This document shows, one piece after another, positions 46,420 to 57,363 of a DNA stretch of 64,000 bases (positions within the stretch are counted from its first letter, which is position 1; the number at the start of each line of letters is the position of its first letter). The notes beneath the pieces were generated by a model. The model saw nothing but the letters and a program-made list of their open reading frames with translations. It did not search any database and was not told where the DNA came from. The stretch covers positions 1-64,000 of the forward strand of contig CAJNOP010000400.1 of NCBI GenBank assembly GCA_905250075.1. The letters are read 5' to 3'. The stretch is from Rotaria sp. Silwood1 (Eukaryota; Rotifera; Eurotatoria; Philodinida; Philodinidae). The translations under genes were made by a program, and so were the position numbers.

Positions 46420-47242
46420 TTATGCAGGTAATGACAATTTCTTTCCTTTCAAAACTAAAAAAAAAAACAAAATATTAAAAATATATTTTTTTTTCTTCTT
46501 TTATTTCAATACCTCTAGTTATGTAAAGATAGAAGAAGTCACAATAGAGAACTGTTTGAACAACACCAGATATAATTGAAATCCAATCAATAAAATTTTC
46601 CGTATAATAACGATAAATCCAATTAAGAATATAGAAAAATCGATAAATACCCAATGCAAATAAATAATGACTTGTGATTGTTTCAGCTTCACCTGTTTTA
46701 CTAACCATAAATAATTGAGGAAGTATAGCAACAGATTCAAGATAAATTGAAAATGTCCAAAGAACCTTAAATTATTCATATATATATATATATTTAAATA
46801 AAAAACAAAACTATTTACTTCAAGTACTGAAAATTCATGATTCCATAATAAAGCAAGTACAACTGAAGGTAAAATTAAAAATTCAATACGAAATGTATCA
46901 TGATTACGATCATATGTTGCTTTAAATTTACGATAAATTAAATAAAATGTAAAATATGTTGAAACAAGATAAATTATTTTCATAATTGAATTATATAAAC
47001 TAATAAAATGAGTAAATAAATCAAGATAACGACATGTAAATACTATAGCATAGAGTAAAACACTCTTGCCAGATAAACCTTTAATTGAAAAAAAAAAAAA
47101 ACAATAATTACAATTTAATAAAAATAATAACAAACATTATAATTTTTTTACCAGCACATGAACGTGTTTTCCAAATTTTAAGTAATAATATAATAATAGC
47201 TCCCAAATGGGAAAAATCCCCTAATAGACGAAAGATATTCAT
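46420..47242 (-). CDS. KDELR: KDEL receptor (ERD2)
   Basis: Four exons: 47152-47242, 46819-47078, 46513-46765, 46420-46454; 639 bp, 212 aa, the exact length of human KDEL receptors. Begins [20 protein letters not shown] and contains [40 protein letters not shown] and [13 protein letters not shown]. It ends [11 protein letters not shown], which is the receptor's conserved cytosolic tail. The seven-transmembrane protein binds HDEL/KDEL-type C-termini in the Golgi and returns ER residents via COPI. I cannot tell which vertebrate paralogue it matches best. Confidence 0.96.
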
Positions 47243-47919
47243 TTTAGATAAATCTTAACTATTCTAATTTTGTTTTAGGATAATAATATGCTTATCTAAA
47301 AACTAAAACTTTTAGTTAAGAAGTATCAGATGTTACAATCAATGTTATACGGAATTTGTAAACATATTCAAATAAATGTATTGGTAGGAGTACGTGGCCT
47401 AGAAAATCGATATTATTAACCAATTAAAACTTTTTATTATAGATATCGTTTTAAAATGATATGAAATATTCAATAATATATATAAATTTTCTTATTCTAT
47501 TATTTCATCTATATATTAAAGTTAAAATGACAATGATTTAGTTGTTTATATAGATGTCGCTATATATCAAACATGTTTTATGTTACTATGATGATGAAAT
47601 TCTTTAAACATTTGTGATTAAATCATAAAAAATTCAATCTTTTAATATAATTTCAATTTTTTACTACCGTCCAATGTATATCAAAAAGTTCTAAGGTTAA
47701 ATCCATCTGGATGTGTCCAAGAAAAAAACAACGTAGAAGTACGGATACAACGGAAATTTCTCAAAAGTGGCACTTTCCATGGTTAAAACTCTGAGTAAAA
47801 ATATGTAACGTAAAACATTTCCAACATACAATATCTATCTTTTAAAGCTATGCAATAGTCAGCTCATTTATTGTTTTATTGATATTCATTCGTTATTTGC
47901 AATATAACTCCTGTCGATA
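47243..47919. other. Gene-free interval upstream of KDEL receptor
   Basis: AT-rich; no gene seen. It probably contains the KDEL receptor promoter. Confidence 0.45.
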
Positions 47920-48051
47920 ATGCCATTCAGTGTTTTTTATATCTCCGTTACTAAGCAGCTGAAGAAAAAAGAGTATGATACTTATTGTCATTGGTTGCTA
48001 ACGAAGGATTATATCCAACGACCTTTGGTGCTAAGTGCCGAAGTCTATAAG
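47920..48051 (+). CDS. Orphan exon-like frame with perfect donor
   Basis: Forty-four codons from ATG to a strong donor (TATAAG/GTAAGT). The predicted peptide includes KQLKKKEYDTYCHWLLTKDY and has less AT-biased codons than its neighbours. No following exon is recognisable before the pelota 3' end. It may be the first exon of a lost or distant gene, or a relic. Confidence 0.25.
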
Positions 48052-48622
48052 GTAAGTGAAGTCAATAAACTTCAACTGAAAATTTAGAATTTCAATCACA
48101 CTAGAAAATCAATGACTTATCTGACATTTAAATTTTTCTTTTTTTCTTTTTTTTGTATGAAAGTATATTAAAAATAAATATTCAATAGAATCGATACAAA
48201 ATAAGATTTAATTAAAATTTTATAGTGCAATTTCAAAACAATAATTATTGATACTACAATCATGCTTTTAGGATCTATATATAAATAATATTGAACATCA
48301 TCAAATGTCAATAATCTTGATTTTCTTTTTTATCTTCGATGCAATGACAACATAACCCAGAATAAACATACAATAAGGAACACAAAAGAGAACGCAAAAA
48401 GAAAAAAAAATAAACTGTGGAGAAAAAGAACAAAATAATAATAAATATAACAAGACATCATGGTTTCTTTTAATGCGCAGATCGTGTGAAAATACACACA
48501 TATACATACACACATATATATATATATAAAGAAAATGAGGAAAGTTAACACCCACAAATAAATAAAAGAAAAAGAAGATTTTCCTAATGATACAAATGAA
48601 TAATATCATCATGATCAATTAA

Positions 48623-48678
48623 TTACCAAGCTGATGCTTCAGCTCGAGTTTCTTTTAATGTTCTATCATTATTTGTTG

Positions 48679-48711
<33 letters not shown>

Positions 48712-50797
48712 TATCATCATCGTCATTTGTATTATCAAAATTATGATCAGGTCGATTTGGATTTGGTTGTAAATTACCATTATTGAAATCATATTGTTCA
48801 TCATGTATTTCATGATGATGATGATGTTCATCATTTAAATCAAGATCAGGCATAGGAAATCGTAGAATAGCAGCAATACCCGTTAATTGACCTAATCGTT
48901 CACCTGATGCATGCATACTAAAAATAAGAATTTTTTTATTAATCAAATTTTATTAATAAATTTACCTAGAAAATAATCGTACAATACCACCACTTTCTTT
49001 AATTGAATCAACAAGTTGAACATAACGTCGTCGTTTAGTAAAATCAATATTTCGAAATAGTTCATCGGTTATCAAAAGATCTAAATAAAGAAAAATAATA
49101 ACACCTGAGAATTTCTAAAAGCATCATGTCGAATTTGATAATCTATCCAGAATTACAAAAAAAAATCAAATACACCATGTTATAGAGCAAATCGAAGTAT
49201 ATATATCACAAATGTTGTTTTCATAAGATTTTGAAGGAACCAAACTGAATTTACTGGTAGACGCCCATAGATTCAAACGCTCATCAAAAACTACTATCCG
49301 TAGAAAACGATAGTGAATCATCGAAAAATCGCATTTTTTGTCCTATCGGAGATGCTGAGTATATGAGTTTTTGAGAGGGGGGGCAAGCGCGACGAAGATA
49401 CCCCCCCCCCCTCCAGGGCCAAGTAAAATCATTGCAAAAATTGTCTCAAAACAAAAATTTTTCACTGCTAATATTATTGCGTGATCAGTCGACTGCAGCC
49501 GTAAAATTAAATTTCACAGACATACTGCAAAAATGGGGGGAGGCTACCCCCAACATCGAGAGCGGTGATTTCCAAGCCCGTGAAAAGCGCTACAAAACTG
49601 TATATAAGAAAATTATTTTTTGCAAACATTTTCGACTGATACCCAAGCTTACAATAGTCAATGCGCTTTCATTCGATGATCGCCTATCAGTAAATCCAAT
49701 CTGATTTCCTCAAAATCTTATGAAAACAAGATTTTTTTATATACCATTCGACACGTCTCGACTTGCTCTACAACATAGCATGTTTTGTTTTTTTTGATGA
49801 TCGCTTATTTACATTCAATAGCTTGTGATTGATTTGCTTTTTCAACAACTTCTAATCCATAATATGCTTTATCAGGTTCATCATTTAATAGATGCATAAA
49901 TTGATCAAGTAATTTCATTTCTTCAGCAGCTTTTGTATCCGATAAACGATTTAATACTAATGGATCTTGTAAAATTTCTGTTAATGCATGTTTAAAACCA
50001 TTACTTGAATGTAATAAAATAAATTTATTACGATTATCTAATAAATGTCTTTCATCATCACGTGTTGCTTTATTTAACATATATTGATAAAATTGATCTT
50101 TAATAAAACCAGGACTAGCTATAATAACAGCTTTAACTATTTGAAAATTAATATGTTTTAATATAGCTGATATAATTGAATCAAAAAATTTTTCCATTCC
50201 ACGATCATGTTGTGCACATAAACCTTTACGTTTACGTGGTATTGTATGTTCAATTTTTTGTCTATGAATTGTTAAATGTTCAGTTATTAAACATAAATTA
50301 GCTAAACCTTCATGCATAACAATAGCTGCAACATCAGCTTGATGTGCTGGATTACATGCCATATCAACACGATCTAATGCTATTGAATCCCATTCATGTT
50401 TTTGTAATGTAAAAGCATTATGTAATTCTAAATCTAATGTATGATATGAACCTATTTTCAAAAAAGAAAAACAAAAATATATATAAAAAGATTTTTTTTT
50501 TTTATTACCTTTTTTAACAAATTCATTTTCTTCAATTGTACGTCCTTTGACACGTAATGCACATGCAACACTATCATAATCAACAGAAACAACTTCAATA
50601 GTTAATGTCATTCGTTTTTTTGTTGTTGTTGATGAACCTGTATCAGTTGTTTGAACAACTTTTCTTACAGTTGATGCACGTAGACTATCACCAACAGCAA
50701 TTAAATTATATGCATGCCACATATCTTCTTGTTCTTCAGGTTCAAGTTTAAGTTCACCACTTGAACCACGATCAATATTTTTTTTTATTAAACGCAT
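48623..50797 (-). CDS. PELO: Pelota (Dom34), ribosome rescue factor
   Basis: Four exons: 50509-50797, 49813-50451, 48966-49080, 48623-48917; 1338 bp, 445 aa (human 385). The N-terminal Sm-like domain starts [20 protein letters not shown] and includes [20 protein letters not shown]. The central domain has [20 protein letters not shown]. The C-terminal domain has [10 protein letters not shown] and [20 protein letters not shown]. Pelota with HBS1 splits stalled ribosomes in no-go and non-stop decay. The extra length is mostly a His/Asn/Asp-rich tail with an eight-residue Asp run, encoded by GAT/GAC repeats. The 732-bp intron between exons 2 and 3 holds a foldback element; the others are about 50-60 bp. 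Confidence 0.95.
49175..49790. mobile_element. Foldback element with G/C runs in the pelota intron
   Basis: ATGTTATAGAGCAAATCGAA followed by TTTTCATAAGATTTTGAAGG on the left is inverted on the right (CCTCAAAATCTTATGAAAAC and TCGACTTGCTCTACAACATA). Near the middle, GAGAGGGGGGGGCAAG faces ATACCCCCCCCCCTCC with a 17-bp gap (about 49372-49413). No coding capacity. Confidence 0.65.
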
Positions 50798-51186
50798 AAT
50801 GAAATTTTGTTTTTTTTTTTTTAAATAAGTATGAATTGTTTTTTTGTATTTAAATCATATTCATTATAAACGTACTACGCAATAATGGAGATATATATAT
50901 GAATCTAAAAAAAAAGAAAAAGAAAACGTACTCCTGTTTTTATTATTGTTCTTTCGAAAGTATATTACACGTTAGAATGATTCATGCTTTCTTTTTTCCA
51001 ACTGTATGTTTTTCTTGGTCAAAATATTTTACCAATAGAATCATACATAAGATTGTAATAGTGTTAAGGTCCTATATATGAAGTAAGATAAACTAAACTT
51101 GAGTCCATATTATATTTTTTTTCCTATATGTGTAATAATCATTAGATGTCGTCAGCTGACAATGAATTATATTACAAGAATTTTAT
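50798..51186. other. Pelota 5' flank
   Basis: AT-rich; presumably the pelota promoter. No further feature seen. Confidence 0.4.
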
Positions 51187-51194
51187 ACGATCTG

Positions 51195-51525
51195 CAGGCA
51201 TGTACCGAAGGAGGGAAGAGTATGGGGATCGGGCCTAGTGGCGTAACCAGGGGGTGGCCAGATGGAGCTAAGCCCCACCACTGAGCGAAGCTGCGTCAGC
51301 TAAACACTTTTACGAGCCTCATCACCGACTTAGAGCTCGACCAGCTGAGCCTCTCCACCATTAAAATCCTGGTTTCGCCACTAATCACCCTCCCCCCCTC
51401 CCTCAGGACTGAAAACGCCTGTAGGGGGTACAGGTAGACGTTTTTTCCCAAGTGAATTTTCTCATGGTGGGCTGCCTCTCATAGGTTTGGGCCCTTCCCT
51501 CAGAAAATTTTTGGCTACGTGCCTG
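51195..51525. mobile_element. hAT-type MITE with nested second MITE
   Basis: Outer ends CAGGCATGTACCGA and TGGCTACGTGCCTG are flanked by ACGATCTG (51187-51194) and ATGATCTG (51526-51533), an 8-bp duplication with one mismatch. An inner pair of termini, TAGTGGCGTAACCAGG (from 51236) and CCTGGTTTCGCCACTA (to 51383), marks a separate 148-bp insertion. GC content is well above the surroundings. No transposase. Confidence 0.75.
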
Positions 51526-51533
51526 ATGATCTG

Positions 51534-53680
51534 TTTAGTGCTCTATTATGTTTGTATGTAATTCTATCTAGGTACATAAAAACGAGTCCATTTTGATACG
51601 GCTAAGATCATCATTTTTAAACAAATCAATGTTCGATAAAGTGAACTGTATCGTATATTGTAAAATATTAATATTTCTTTTCGATATGTTTTCCTTATTT
51701 TTTCAGTTGAAGTTAAGTTTTCTTTCAACAGTCAAAGAAATTTAATCTAGCAATTTGTGTGTATATTAAAGGTAGTATAGGAATGAAAAGAATTTATTTT
51801 TAGGATAAAGCATTTAGATTTATTGACACAGATGTTATTTTTCACTTGTATTTAAGATAAGAATAAGAAACAAATTCTCATGCTTTGAAATCCATATTAG
51901 GTCTCTGGTTTGATTCAAACATTATAATCACAATAAATAACTCAAAACGTTTGCGGTTTTCTCTTAATTTTCCTAACATTCAATTGAAAATATTTTTCAA
52001 AGTCTTTTCTATTAAACTAGTTCTTCACTTACATTGAAATTGAAGCTTAAGAAAGGACGATTAAATGCCGATGTTTTTTTTAAACCTATTCTTGTTGATT
52101 TAATAATGATTTTTGCTCAATATGTTTGATGGAAAAATGTATTCGAAAACTTTTTTTTTTGTTATAAGGAATTCACAACGATACAAAGAAGTTTGATTCA
52201 AAATTTTTGGTTCTATGAGAGTTTCTTTTGTTAAATAAATCGAAAAATCATCTCTGATACTTACCTATACAAATGAACGAAGTACATATAATTGTGCTTG
52301 TACTTATTTAATAAATCAATTTTATCATTTTGTTTCCAGCAAAAGATAAAAAACAGTAACGATATTAAATGATGAGCATTTCGAAAACCATTTTGTTTTT
52401 TGAGTATATTCTTCAAACGTTGCTCTTTTCAATGTATAAATAATCACTGATTTATTTTACTAAAATGTTATTCTTTATAATAAAAATAGTTATATCCAGT
52501 ATGAAATCGAATTATCATTTTTCTTGTTAATTTATAAATTGATAATCGTAGTATAACATTCAAATGATAATTTGATTAGAAAAGAACTAAAGACTATAAA
52601 TATTCAACACAGTATAATACTTTGTATACATACAGAAAATTTGTTACATAAGATAAATGCTATATGATAAAAGAAAAATCATTTTCTTGCTTTCATTCTT
52701 ATTGTACATCATCTTTTTGTTAGTAGGAGTGCGAACTAGAAATAAAAACAAAATATCATCAATCATAAAACATTGAGTCTTAGACAAAATTTTGATGAAT
52801 AAATAATTAAACAGAAGCAAATACATACATTGATTATATGAATAAGAACAATATTTTACTTTGCTTTTTAAAGTTCTGAATAAAAAACAAAACAAACTTT
52901 AATATTTTACTTTTCGATATTTTCACTATCAATATTTTGTTACTTCTTGCACATAACAAATAGGTATGTATGATCTATTCAAACGTTAAATATTTGTATC
53001 TACTGGTATATTCTTAATATTAAAATATTTTCTTTTTAATCGATGCATGTATATTGAGATATAATATTCATGAGTCAGTACTGTTTTCTTTGAAATGTCA
53101 TTCGTTATTGATAAATTAATCATATGATTTGATTGAAGAGAAAAAAAGTGAATAAATAGATTTTTTTTTGTCGAAATGTTAATGTTATCGTTTCTGTTTA
53201 TCAAGATATAGATTAAGAAAAAAAGAATTAGAGTAAACATAGTAAAGTACAAATACTTGAAACTGCGTAAAATAATAGTAGAAAGACGCAGAAGGAAGAA
53301 TACTACAGATATGCATTTTAATAGAGAAATGACTAAAATATAACGTCATTGACTGAACGAGAGAACCTTGGCGATGCGCCAAAAGAAGCGAAGGAAAAGA
53401 AAAAAACCGCGAGAAAGCTCTTGTCCAGATCAAACAGCGCATACATACTCACATTGGCGACACAATTTGTAAGGGTGAGCGGGAGTAGCATTAACTGACG
53501 ACGTAATATTTTTTTTTTCTGTCGATGCGTTCTACGTATATATAAAAATAAAATTAATCTTTGTTCCTTTCATTGATCCGTACATTTCTTTTCTATTTTC
53601 TCATATTAGATCATCGAACCACTTTACATGACTGTTGTTTTCTTCTCATTTTATAAAAGATAATTTTTTGTATTACAGCT
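51534..53680. other. Gene-free interval
   Basis: About 2.1 kb of AT-rich DNA. I see no supported gene; minus-strand frames at 52644-53442 lack features. Confidence 0.5.
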
Positions 53681-55637
53681 ATGGCAAAAACAACAATAAC
53701 ATCTATTATGTTTACAATTAATCAAAATATAATGAATTTTTCTTGTATGAAATTTCGACAAATTGAACATGGACGTATTGAAGTAGTATATCCCAGTGCA
53801 AATTTAATAAATAGTAATGAAAGAATTGATGGATATCAAAATAGTAAAGATCTGTGTAAGTGAAATTCTTCAGTTTTTACATAGACGCTGCATATTATAC
53901 TTTCTAAGAGAAGCAATAAGTTTTTTTTTAAACAAATTACAGGGTGTCCCAAAAGTAACAAGACAAGGAAAAAAGTTTGAATATCTCCATTAGGGCTCGA
54001 CTAAATGGGCTCAATTTTTTATCAAGGATAGAGGCATCTGCACACTCCAAATCCATACGAACAAGGTGAATGAGAACCTTTGTTAAGTATCACTATTGAC
54101 CTCAACAATAAAATTTTTACTTTGTCACTGGTAAGAAAAAACCAATATACAGGATAGTGCAAAAGTCACTTTATCGAAAAGAAAATTAAATATTTCCATT
54201 ACGGCTCGAGCAACCGAGCTGATTTTTTTACCAAAAATAGAGGCATGCTTATATTTCAAATCCATACAGACAAGCTTAGTGAGGACCTTTGTTAAGTATA
54301 TTTTTTTATTTTCCTGTCTGTGAAAAAGTAAAAATTTTATTGTTGAGGTCAATAGTGATACTTAACAAAGGTTCTCATTCACTTTGTTCGTATGGATTTG
54401 GAGTGTGCAGATGCCTCTATCCTTGATAAAAAATTGAGCCCATTTGGTCGAGCCCTAATGGAGATATTCAAACTTTTTTCCCTTGTCTTGTTACTTTTGG
54501 GACACCCTGTATAATTAAAAATATTTTAGTTTAAATTTAATATTAATCATTTTAGTTATTTTCAACATAATTATTTTTTGTTTTCGATACAAATTCATTT
54601 ACAATAACATCTGAATTTATTTTAAAACTATGTTTAATATAAACTGGATAGTCTCTCTAGACATCTTGAGGTGTGCGTGTGTGTTTGTGTATAGAAAAGA
54701 TAGACACGTATATTCTCAATATATTATTACTGATCGTGTATCATGAGTTTCATCTAATATAATTGTTTGATTTATTTTCATAATAGTTGTACTGTGACAT
54801 GAATTACGCTTTTCTTGTAATAATTCACAACACTTTATAAGATTCAAAAGAACACAAAATGTTGATCAGCATTTTTTTTCCACCGTACACAAAATGAGAA
54901 AACAAGAGTGGTTTTTATGTTTCTCCATTCATATGGCTTCAGTGTCTATATATAATAAAGATAGATGTCAGATAATATGTGACAAACAAAGTGATTAAAA
55001 TAAAAGTACAGCAAAAAGAACGAAGATCAAGGGTACTTTTGTGAAATTTTATTTATCATTTAAGGTGATTTTGTGGAAGAACGATTAAATTCCGTTTCGT
55101 TTTTAAATGTGAGTAAAATCATTTTTATCTGATCAAACGTAGTTTTCAATTTTTTGTTTTATCGAAGAATGATGGTGAAGAACAACATGAAAAATTAGCA
55201 CTGATGATAGTCAACAATGATTCACATTCCAGTGTTGATATTTCAAGATTATCTGATGAATTTTATGAACGAAATATCACTTTAGCTATTGTTGCTTGTG
55301 AAACACCTCCTTTCGAAATTTGGGATTTATATTGTACATCAGCTCGTAATACAGGTATATAAAAGTTAATGCTTCATGTTCTCTTCAAGTCTATACGTCA
55401 AATTTTTTTTCTATTATTTTAGGAGGTGACTATATGCTGTTATCAAATGCTCCACGTGTTTTATCACGTGTGATTTCGTCAGTTATTAATGAACAAGATA
55501 CTCTTCGTCAGGTGTTTCTTCACATCGATACGGAAAATGCTCAACCTGTTGCAACCGGTGTTGGTCATGTAGAAGCAGAAGGTGGACCAATCGATAATAT
55601 GTCAGATTTTGATTTTGATCATGGCTTGTCTTTTTGA
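53681..55637 (+). CDS. Small protein ending in a vWA-like half domain
   Basis: Five exons: 53681-53855, 55065-55108, 55168-55354, 55423-55637 with GT-AG junctions all in frame (four coding blocks, 621 bp, 206 aa). The segment ISRLSDEFYERNITLAIVAC, then PPFEIWDLYCTSARNTGGDY and MLLSNAPRVLSRVISSVI matches the last strands of a von Willebrand A domain: a helix, a hydrophobic strand, then TGG-x-Y and an S/N-containing loop. It recalls the vWA domains of alpha-kinase-type proteins. The MIDAS motif DxSxS that opens a vWA domain is missing, and the first 70 residues match nothing I know. The tail is acidic. TTGTATTACAG lies two bases before the ATG. The 1.2-kb first intron holds a mariner-type foldback. 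Confidence 0.6.
53940..54509. mobile_element. Mariner-type foldback MITE
   Basis: CAGGGTGTCCCAAAAGTAAC (left) and GTTACTTTTGGGACACCCTG (right) are perfect inverted termini flanked by TA, the Tc1/mariner target. Arms extend for about 150 bp (AAGTTTGAATATCTCCATTA and its inverse), and further internal blocks repeat. The 570-bp body has no transposase. Confidence 0.85.
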
Positions 55638-57363
55638 TCCAGATATGAACAATTCCATTTTTTTAACTCATGATTGGTTTAGTTATTTTTAATGCTATTT
55701 TTTAACCAAAATCTACAATTAATTCCGTGCATTTTGTTTTTTTTCTTCATCTAATGATTAAAATAAACATTCTAAAAGATCAATACTATAATTTTATTCA
55801 TAGAAAGTATGACTCATTAATCACATATATTAGAATACTTCTCTTACTTTAAGTAAACTCAAATTCAATCTCGTATAACGTTTTAAATAAAAACAAAACA
55901 TGAACAGTGAAATGACAATATTGCAGAATTGAAAAACTTAGAACCTATTTCACGAAGAATCGAACTGAAAAACTACCGAAACTCATTTGGTCATTTTTGA
56001 AGTTCTGAGTTATTTGTTAAGTGTGGGTGTAGAAATATAGAAGACCTTACATCTACACCTTTTCTTTTTAAATTACGAAACGAAGCATTATTTTTGTAGT
56101 AACTTAAGAGTAACTATTTATTTCTCAAAGTATTTCTTAATTTCTTTCAATATATTTTTCTTCATTTATTTTTATTGATGTTTTTTGCTTTTCAGAATAT
56201 ATAGTTTTTTTTTGTTTTGCTATTGAGTTGTTTTATTAAAAACAGAATATATACTCATGAATAATTTTACATAAGCTATGGATACTCCGGAATAGTCGTA
56301 GCATTTTCTAGCGTGAGTACTTTATTAGTACTTGCTTATGAGTACCTTCGCTAGGGATATTGATTCTGTAGTTGTGAAAACTTCAGCCATTCATTGTTGA
56401 TTTGTACTAGGAAATAATATTTATTTCAAAGATAAGTCTTTTTAGATATATTTTCAATAATACTAACATGAAAAGAACGAAAATATTACATTTTTACAAT
56501 GGTTAAGTTTTGATGGTATTTAAAATGAGAACGTCAAATATTTATTTCTGCAGAATAACTTTATTACGGCGATGACATCGAAGAGAGAAAAAAAGCATTT
56601 CACTCAATATATCTGAAAAAGCTTTCTAATTTCTCATAGTTACTGTCACTTTGATTAACTGCCTTTAATTAGCGAACGACTCTATAGTGTTTACAAAACG
56701 TATGGGATATTTCAAAGTTTTAAGCAATAATTTGGAGACTTTTGTTTTGTGTTAGCGTAAAAAATAATAATATGAAACGTGAAAGATATTTGCGACAGCA
56801 AAAAATTGAGCAGCAATATGTTTAGCACAGACTGTTATACCATTTAAGAAATAAAAATATATGAAGTCACATAATGTTATACAAGTGAAGTATATCTTTC
56901 TGTTTTTTTTCTTATCATTTTCACGTAGAACTTACTTTTTTCAGTTATCGGTAAAATATCTTTTTCTTCAACAGATTATCGTTATCAAAGGTAAAAGAGT
57001 GCAGATCAAAACATTGAAATAACGATTCAGTTAGCATTTAAAGATGCGGCGGTATCGCTGTGTGACTATGTGGTTGAGTTTGAGTATAGTTCTTCTCTCC
57101 ATTCATATTTCCTAATCTACATTCACGCCACCCTCATACAAAGCAACTGCGAGTATTAAGCTATGTATGCATACATTCAAATAAATTCTCTTTATCTTCG
57201 AACTCTCAATCCGTCGGTACCAGATGAAGTCACACAATAGAGAGAAACTGTTCGATAAGACAAGGTACATCAAATTTCTCTATTGAAAAAAACAAAACAG
57301 ATCATTCCCATAAACAATACAAACTATGCAAATACAAATGTCTCAAAGCCAAATAACCGGCGA
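55638..57363. other. Gene-free interval
   Basis: AT-rich; the one feature noted is a weak telomere-like pair at about 56021-56064 (GTGTGGGTGTAG, then CTTACATCTACACC). Confidence 0.45.

Noticed and set aside
46519-47133. 204-codon frame across KDEL receptor introns
   Set aside because: It reads through introns; the spliced gene explains the conserved part.
54640-54700. GTGTGCGTGTGTGTTTGTG as another telomere-like tract
   Set aside because: Plain GT microsatellite without the GGG blocks or a facing C-strand.
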